A stretch of DNA of 7,395 nt from an uncultured Clostridium sp. (GTDB taxonomy: Bacteria; Bacillota; Clostridia; Lachnospirales; Lachnospiraceae), in assembly GCA_900553925.1 (NCBI GenBank), contig USFH01000109.1, positions 1 to 7,395 of the forward strand, written 5' to 3'. Under the pieces are notes generated by a model, which made no database searches, had not been told where the DNA came from, and was given only the letters and a program-made list of their open reading frames with translations. Shown piece by piece: positions 5,257-7,395 of this stretch. The position numbers were made by a program, and so were the translations under genes. Numbering within the stretch: position 1 is the first letter of the stretch; every line of letters starts with the position of its first letter.

Positions 5257-6036
5257 ATGATGAAGGACATCACATGGGGACAGTATCACAGCGTGGATTC
5301 GATGATCCACCGGCTGGATCCCCGTGTCAAAATTCGATTTACAATTGTATATATTATCCTGCTTTTGCTGGATCGGAATCTTCCGCTTTTTGTGTTTCTC
5401 ACCGCTGTATTTGCTGGTGTGTGGGCGTGCAGCCGGGTGCCGATGCGCAAGATGATACGCGGAACACGCGGGATATTTTTGTTTATACTGATCTGTAGTG
5501 CCTTAAATGCATTTACCATGCATGGAACGACGCTGGTAAAGCTTGGTGTGCTTACAGTCACGAAGGAAGGGCTGATTAAGGCAGGATTCGTGTTCTGGCG
5601 CATGCTGCTTTTGATTCTGATGTCGAGTCTGCTGATGTATACAACGACACCGACGCGGCTCACGGATGGCATGGAGAAGTGCATGCATCTAAGTGGCGGC
5701 GTGGCAATGGGAATCACGATCGCGCTCCGGTTTGTGCCAATATTATTTGGAGAGTTAGACCGGATCATGAAAGCGCAGATGGCGCGCGGTGCGGACTTTA
5801 AGAAGGGCAATCCGGTCGTGCGTTTAAAGAAGTTGCGGACGGTGATATTGCCACTGTTCCAGAATGCGATATTGCGTGCCGGGCATCTAGGGGATGCGAT
5901 GGACAGCCGTTGTTATACGGGCGGCAAAGGACGGACGAAGTTGCATCCACTCGTGTATGAGAGACGCGACGTGGTCGCGTATGTGTGCATGCTGGTGATG
6001 ACGGTTGTGTCGATTATCTTAATTATAAAATTTTAG
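5257..6036 (+). CDS. ecfT: Energy-coupling factor transporter transmembrane protein EcfT
   Basis: EcfT is the membrane coupler that links the ATPase pair to S-components and transmits ATP-driven motion. The 259-residue product has the family's LDPR near the start (20-23), several hydrophobic segments (about 28-38, 43-58, 72-86, 113-130, 148-165 and 238-257), and the two cytoplasmic coupling motifs that dock in the ATPase grooves: QMARGAD (174-180) and AMDSRCY (214-220). The second departs slightly from the common A-x-x-R-G-Y form, with Ser before Arg and Cys after it. AGAGG (5245-5249) gives seven bases to the ATG at 5257; a second ATG at 5260 with AGGA five bases away is equally plausible and changes the protein by one residue. 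It is 29 bases after the EcfA fusion, clearly one operon. No S-component gene is in the window, so this is probably the shared (group II) module. Confidence 0.95.
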   Translation: MMKDITWGQYHSVDSMIHRLDPRVKIRFTIVYIILLLLDRNLPLFVFLTAVFAGVWACSRVPMRKMIRGTRGIFLFILICSALNAFTMHGTTLVKLGVLTVTKEGLIKAGFVFWRMLLLILMSSLLMYTTTPTRLTDGMEKCMHLSGGVAMGITIALRFVPILFGELDRIMKAQMARGADFKKGNPVVRLKKLRTVILPLFQNAILRAGHLGDAMDSRCYTGGKGRTKLHPLVYERRDVVAYVCMLVMTVVSIILIIKF

Positions 6037-6106
6037 CTTTGCATAGGGATGATTAGTGTAACAAGATGTAGATCGTTTATGATAGTAGTCAGGTGATTTT
6101 ATATTT

Positions 6107-6112
6107 TATAAT
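6107..6112 (+). promoter_or_regulatory. Possible -10 element upstream of truA
   Basis: A consensus TATAAT lies in the 152-bp A+T-rich gap between ecfT and truA, but I see no good -35 at 16-18 bases and no extended -10. No terminator hairpin is visible after ecfT, so truA may simply be transcribed from the ecf promoter. Confidence 0.25.
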
Positions 6113-6188
6113 AGAAGTAATGAGATATTGTATGTGACTGTATTTTGAATTGAAATAAGATATTTGAAAGAGAAAGGAGATTCGCTCC

Positions 6189-6926
6189 ATGAAACGAATC
6201 AAATTAACTGTCGCCTATGACGGCACCAATTACTGTGGCTGGCAGATTCAGGATAACGGAATCACGATCGAGGAAGTCCTGAATCGCGAATTGTCGAAGC
6301 TGTTGCAGGAAGATATCAAGATCATTGGCGCAAGCCGGACGGATTCCGGTGTGCATGCGCTGGGAAATGTGGCGGTCTTTGATACGGAGACACGGATTCC
6401 GCCGGAGAAGATCAGCTTCGCGTTAAACCAGCGGTTGCCGGACGATATCCGGATTCAGGAATCGTGTCAGGTGGCGGATGATTTTCACCCGCGGTTCTGC
6501 GATACGATCAAAACGTATGAGTATCGTATCTGGAATGACAAGTTCCCGAATCCGCTTGTGCGGCTTTACTCGAAGTTTTGTTATTTCCATGTTGATATCG
6601 CGAAGATGGAGCAGGCAGCGGCATATCTGGTTGGCGAACATGATTTCAAATCATTCTGCACGCCGCGGACACAGGTGGAATCCACGGTGCGCACGGTCAC
6701 AGAGATCTCCTTCCGCACAGAGGGCAAGATGATCATCATGACGATCCGCGGAACCGGTTTCCTATATAATATGGTGCGGATCATCATGGGTACATTGCTC
6801 AAATGTGGGATGAATATGTATCCGCCGGAGCATGTGAAGGAGATTCTCGATGCGAAGGACCGCGCGGCAGCAGGACCGAAAGCGGAAGCGTGTGGACTGC
6901 AGTTGGTTGGAATTGAGTATTTATAG
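6189..6926 (+). CDS. truA: tRNA pseudouridine synthase A
   Basis: TruA converts uridines 38-40 in the anticodon stem-loop of many tRNAs to pseudouridine in the cytoplasm. The 245-residue product is of normal family length. It starts with the typical KLTVAYDGTNYCGWQIQ (5-21) and carries GASRTDSGVHALG (47-59), with Asp52 as the catalytic aspartate. Also present are the KTYEYRIW block (107-114), HDFKSFC (151-157) and the C-terminal GTGFLYNMVRIIMGTLL core (about 188-204), all family hallmarks. AGGAG (6175-6179) lies nine bases before the ATG. It sits between ecfT and rplM, as in B. subtilis and many other Firmicutes. Nothing suggests loss of function. Confidence 0.97.
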   Translation: MKRIKLTVAYDGTNYCGWQIQDNGITIEEVLNRELSKLLQEDIKIIGASRTDSGVHALGNVAVFDTETRIPPEKISFALNQRLPDDIRIQESCQVADDFHPRFCDTIKTYEYRIWNDKFPNPLVRLYSKFCYFHVDIAKMEQAAAYLVGEHDFKSFCTPRTQVESTVRTVTEISFRTEGKMIIMTIRGTGFLYNMVRIIMGTLLKCGMNMYPPEHVKEILDAKDRAAAGPKAEACGLQLVGIEYL

Positions 6927-6943
6927 GATGTGGCGTATATAAT

Positions 6944-6960
6944 TACATATGAAATATGTA
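6944..6960 (+). repeat. Short A+T-rich inverted repeat after truA
   Basis: TACATAT (6944-6950) and ATATGTA (6954-6960) form a seven-pair hairpin with a GAA loop, 18 bases past the truA stop. It is weak and lacks a T-run, so it is doubtful as a terminator. Confidence 0.3.
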
Positions 6961-7041
6961 GAATTTATTGCCGGATTTGAGATGATTTTATATGAAAATT
7001 AAGAATATTGTACAAAAATCCGCATTTCCGGTAAAAAGGCG

Positions 7042-7070
7042 TTGACACACGCGGGCACGTATAATATAAT
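7042..7070 (+). promoter_or_regulatory. Perfect-consensus sigma-A promoter for rplM
   Basis: TTGACA (7042-7047), a 17-base spacer and TATAAT (7065-7070) match the housekeeping consensus exactly. A start near 7077 leaves a leader of about 177 nt. A second, overlapping TATAAT at 7060-7065 has too short a spacer to matter with the same -35. Confidence 0.9.
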
Positions 7071-7076
7071 ACCTAA

Positions 7077-7253
7077 ATGTGACAAAAGACAGGTGAAGTG
7101 CGTCCCAATAGCCCCGGGACTTGCGGAATACTCTTTTGAAGCAATGTACAGTACGCATTCGGCACTGTGCGGACAGGCTGTTTCGGACATTTCGGCTTGA
7201 AGGCATGGGTATGATGCAGGACAATTCGAATAATTTTAAGGAGGAACACCACA
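7077..7253 (+). promoter_or_regulatory. Long structured leader of rplM, candidate L13 autoregulatory element
   Basis: The leader contains GTCCC/GGGAC (7102-7106 with 7116-7120), GTACAGT/ACTGTGC (7146-7152 with 7164-7170, one G-U pair) and a possible enclosing AATGT/ACATT pairing (7143-7147 with 7187-7191). It ends in AAGGAGG (7238-7244). L13 leaders that regulate rplM are known in Firmicutes (the L13_leader family), so this is a plausible relative, but I could not run a covariance search. No terminator-like T-run is present, so any control would act on translation or RNA stability. Confidence 0.5.
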
Positions 7254-7395
7254 ATGAAGAGCTTTATGGCAAGCCCATCAAACATTGAAAGAAAGTGGTA
7301 TGTAGTAGATGCTACAGGACATACATTAGGTCGTTTATCATCAGAGATCGCAAGCATTTTAAGAGGAAAGAACAAGCCGACATTTACACCACACA
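7254..7395 (+). CDS. rplM: 50S ribosomal protein L13, 5' part only
   Basis: L13 is an early-assembling protein of the large ribosomal subunit. The 47 residues present include ERKWYVVDATG (12-22), HTLGRLSSEIASILRGK (23-39) and NKPTFTPH, which are diagnostic for bacterial L13. The gene runs off the window; rpsI would be expected next. The ATG at 7254 is nine bases after a full AAGGAGG, and the N-terminus MKSFMA is like that of other Clostridia. It is transcribed from its own strong promoter through the 177-nt leader. Confidence 0.96.
   Translation, partial: MKSFMASPSNIERKWYVVDATGHTLGRLSSEIASILRGKNKPTFTPH

Noticed and set aside
6988..7375. Reverse-strand reading frames over the rplM promoter and leader.
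   Set aside because: They run antisense through a perfect promoter and the rplM start, show no family features, and have no plausible initiation signals.

Overview
The window looks like a low-to-mid GC Firmicute, most likely a Clostridia/Lachnospiraceae-type genome. The evidence is strong AAGGAGG-type ribosome binding sites, sigma-A type promoters, an elongated L17, and the conserved backbone order (rpoA)-rplQ-ecfA-ecfT-truA-rplM, which is the order around the B. subtilis rpoA region. The lineage is inferred from gene content and protein style, not from a database search.

Layout. Positions 1-12 are probably the last codons of rpoA. A 126-bp gap with a long hairpin leads to rplQ (139-675), which is closed by a strong intrinsic terminator (691-723). 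Three genes that are not part of the usual backbone follow: a peptidase S66/LD-carboxypeptidase-like gene (738-1571), an orphan type IV pilin-like gene with its own promoter (1670-2299), and a reverse-strand gene of unknown function (2468-3010). The last two converge on a bidirectional terminator (about 2365-2404). A 309-bp divergent promoter region (3011-3319) then precedes the energy-coupling factor (ECF) transporter genes: one long gene encoding a fused EcfA1-EcfA2 ATPase pair (3320-5227) and ecfT (5257-6036). truA (6189-6926) follows. Last is a 327-bp gap with a perfect-consensus promoter and a long leader, and then the 5' end of rplM (7254 to the window edge).

How the genes work together. 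rplQ and rplM encode 50S proteins L17 and L13, and truA modifies tRNA, so the backbone is translation-related. The two ECF genes encode the shared energising module (two ATPase domains plus the transmembrane coupler) for vitamin and metal S-components. No S-component is present in the window, which fits a group II ECF system. The three accessory genes are envelope- or surface-oriented or unknown, and each has its own regulation or sits behind a terminator.

I see no convincing wholly new system. The points most worth a second look are the EcfA1-EcfA2 fusion with a tandem 13-residue repeat in its C-terminal tail, the altered signature motif in its first ATPase half, the structured leaders upstream of rplQ and rplM, the orphan pilin, and the unknown reverse-strand gene with a hairpin in its leader.
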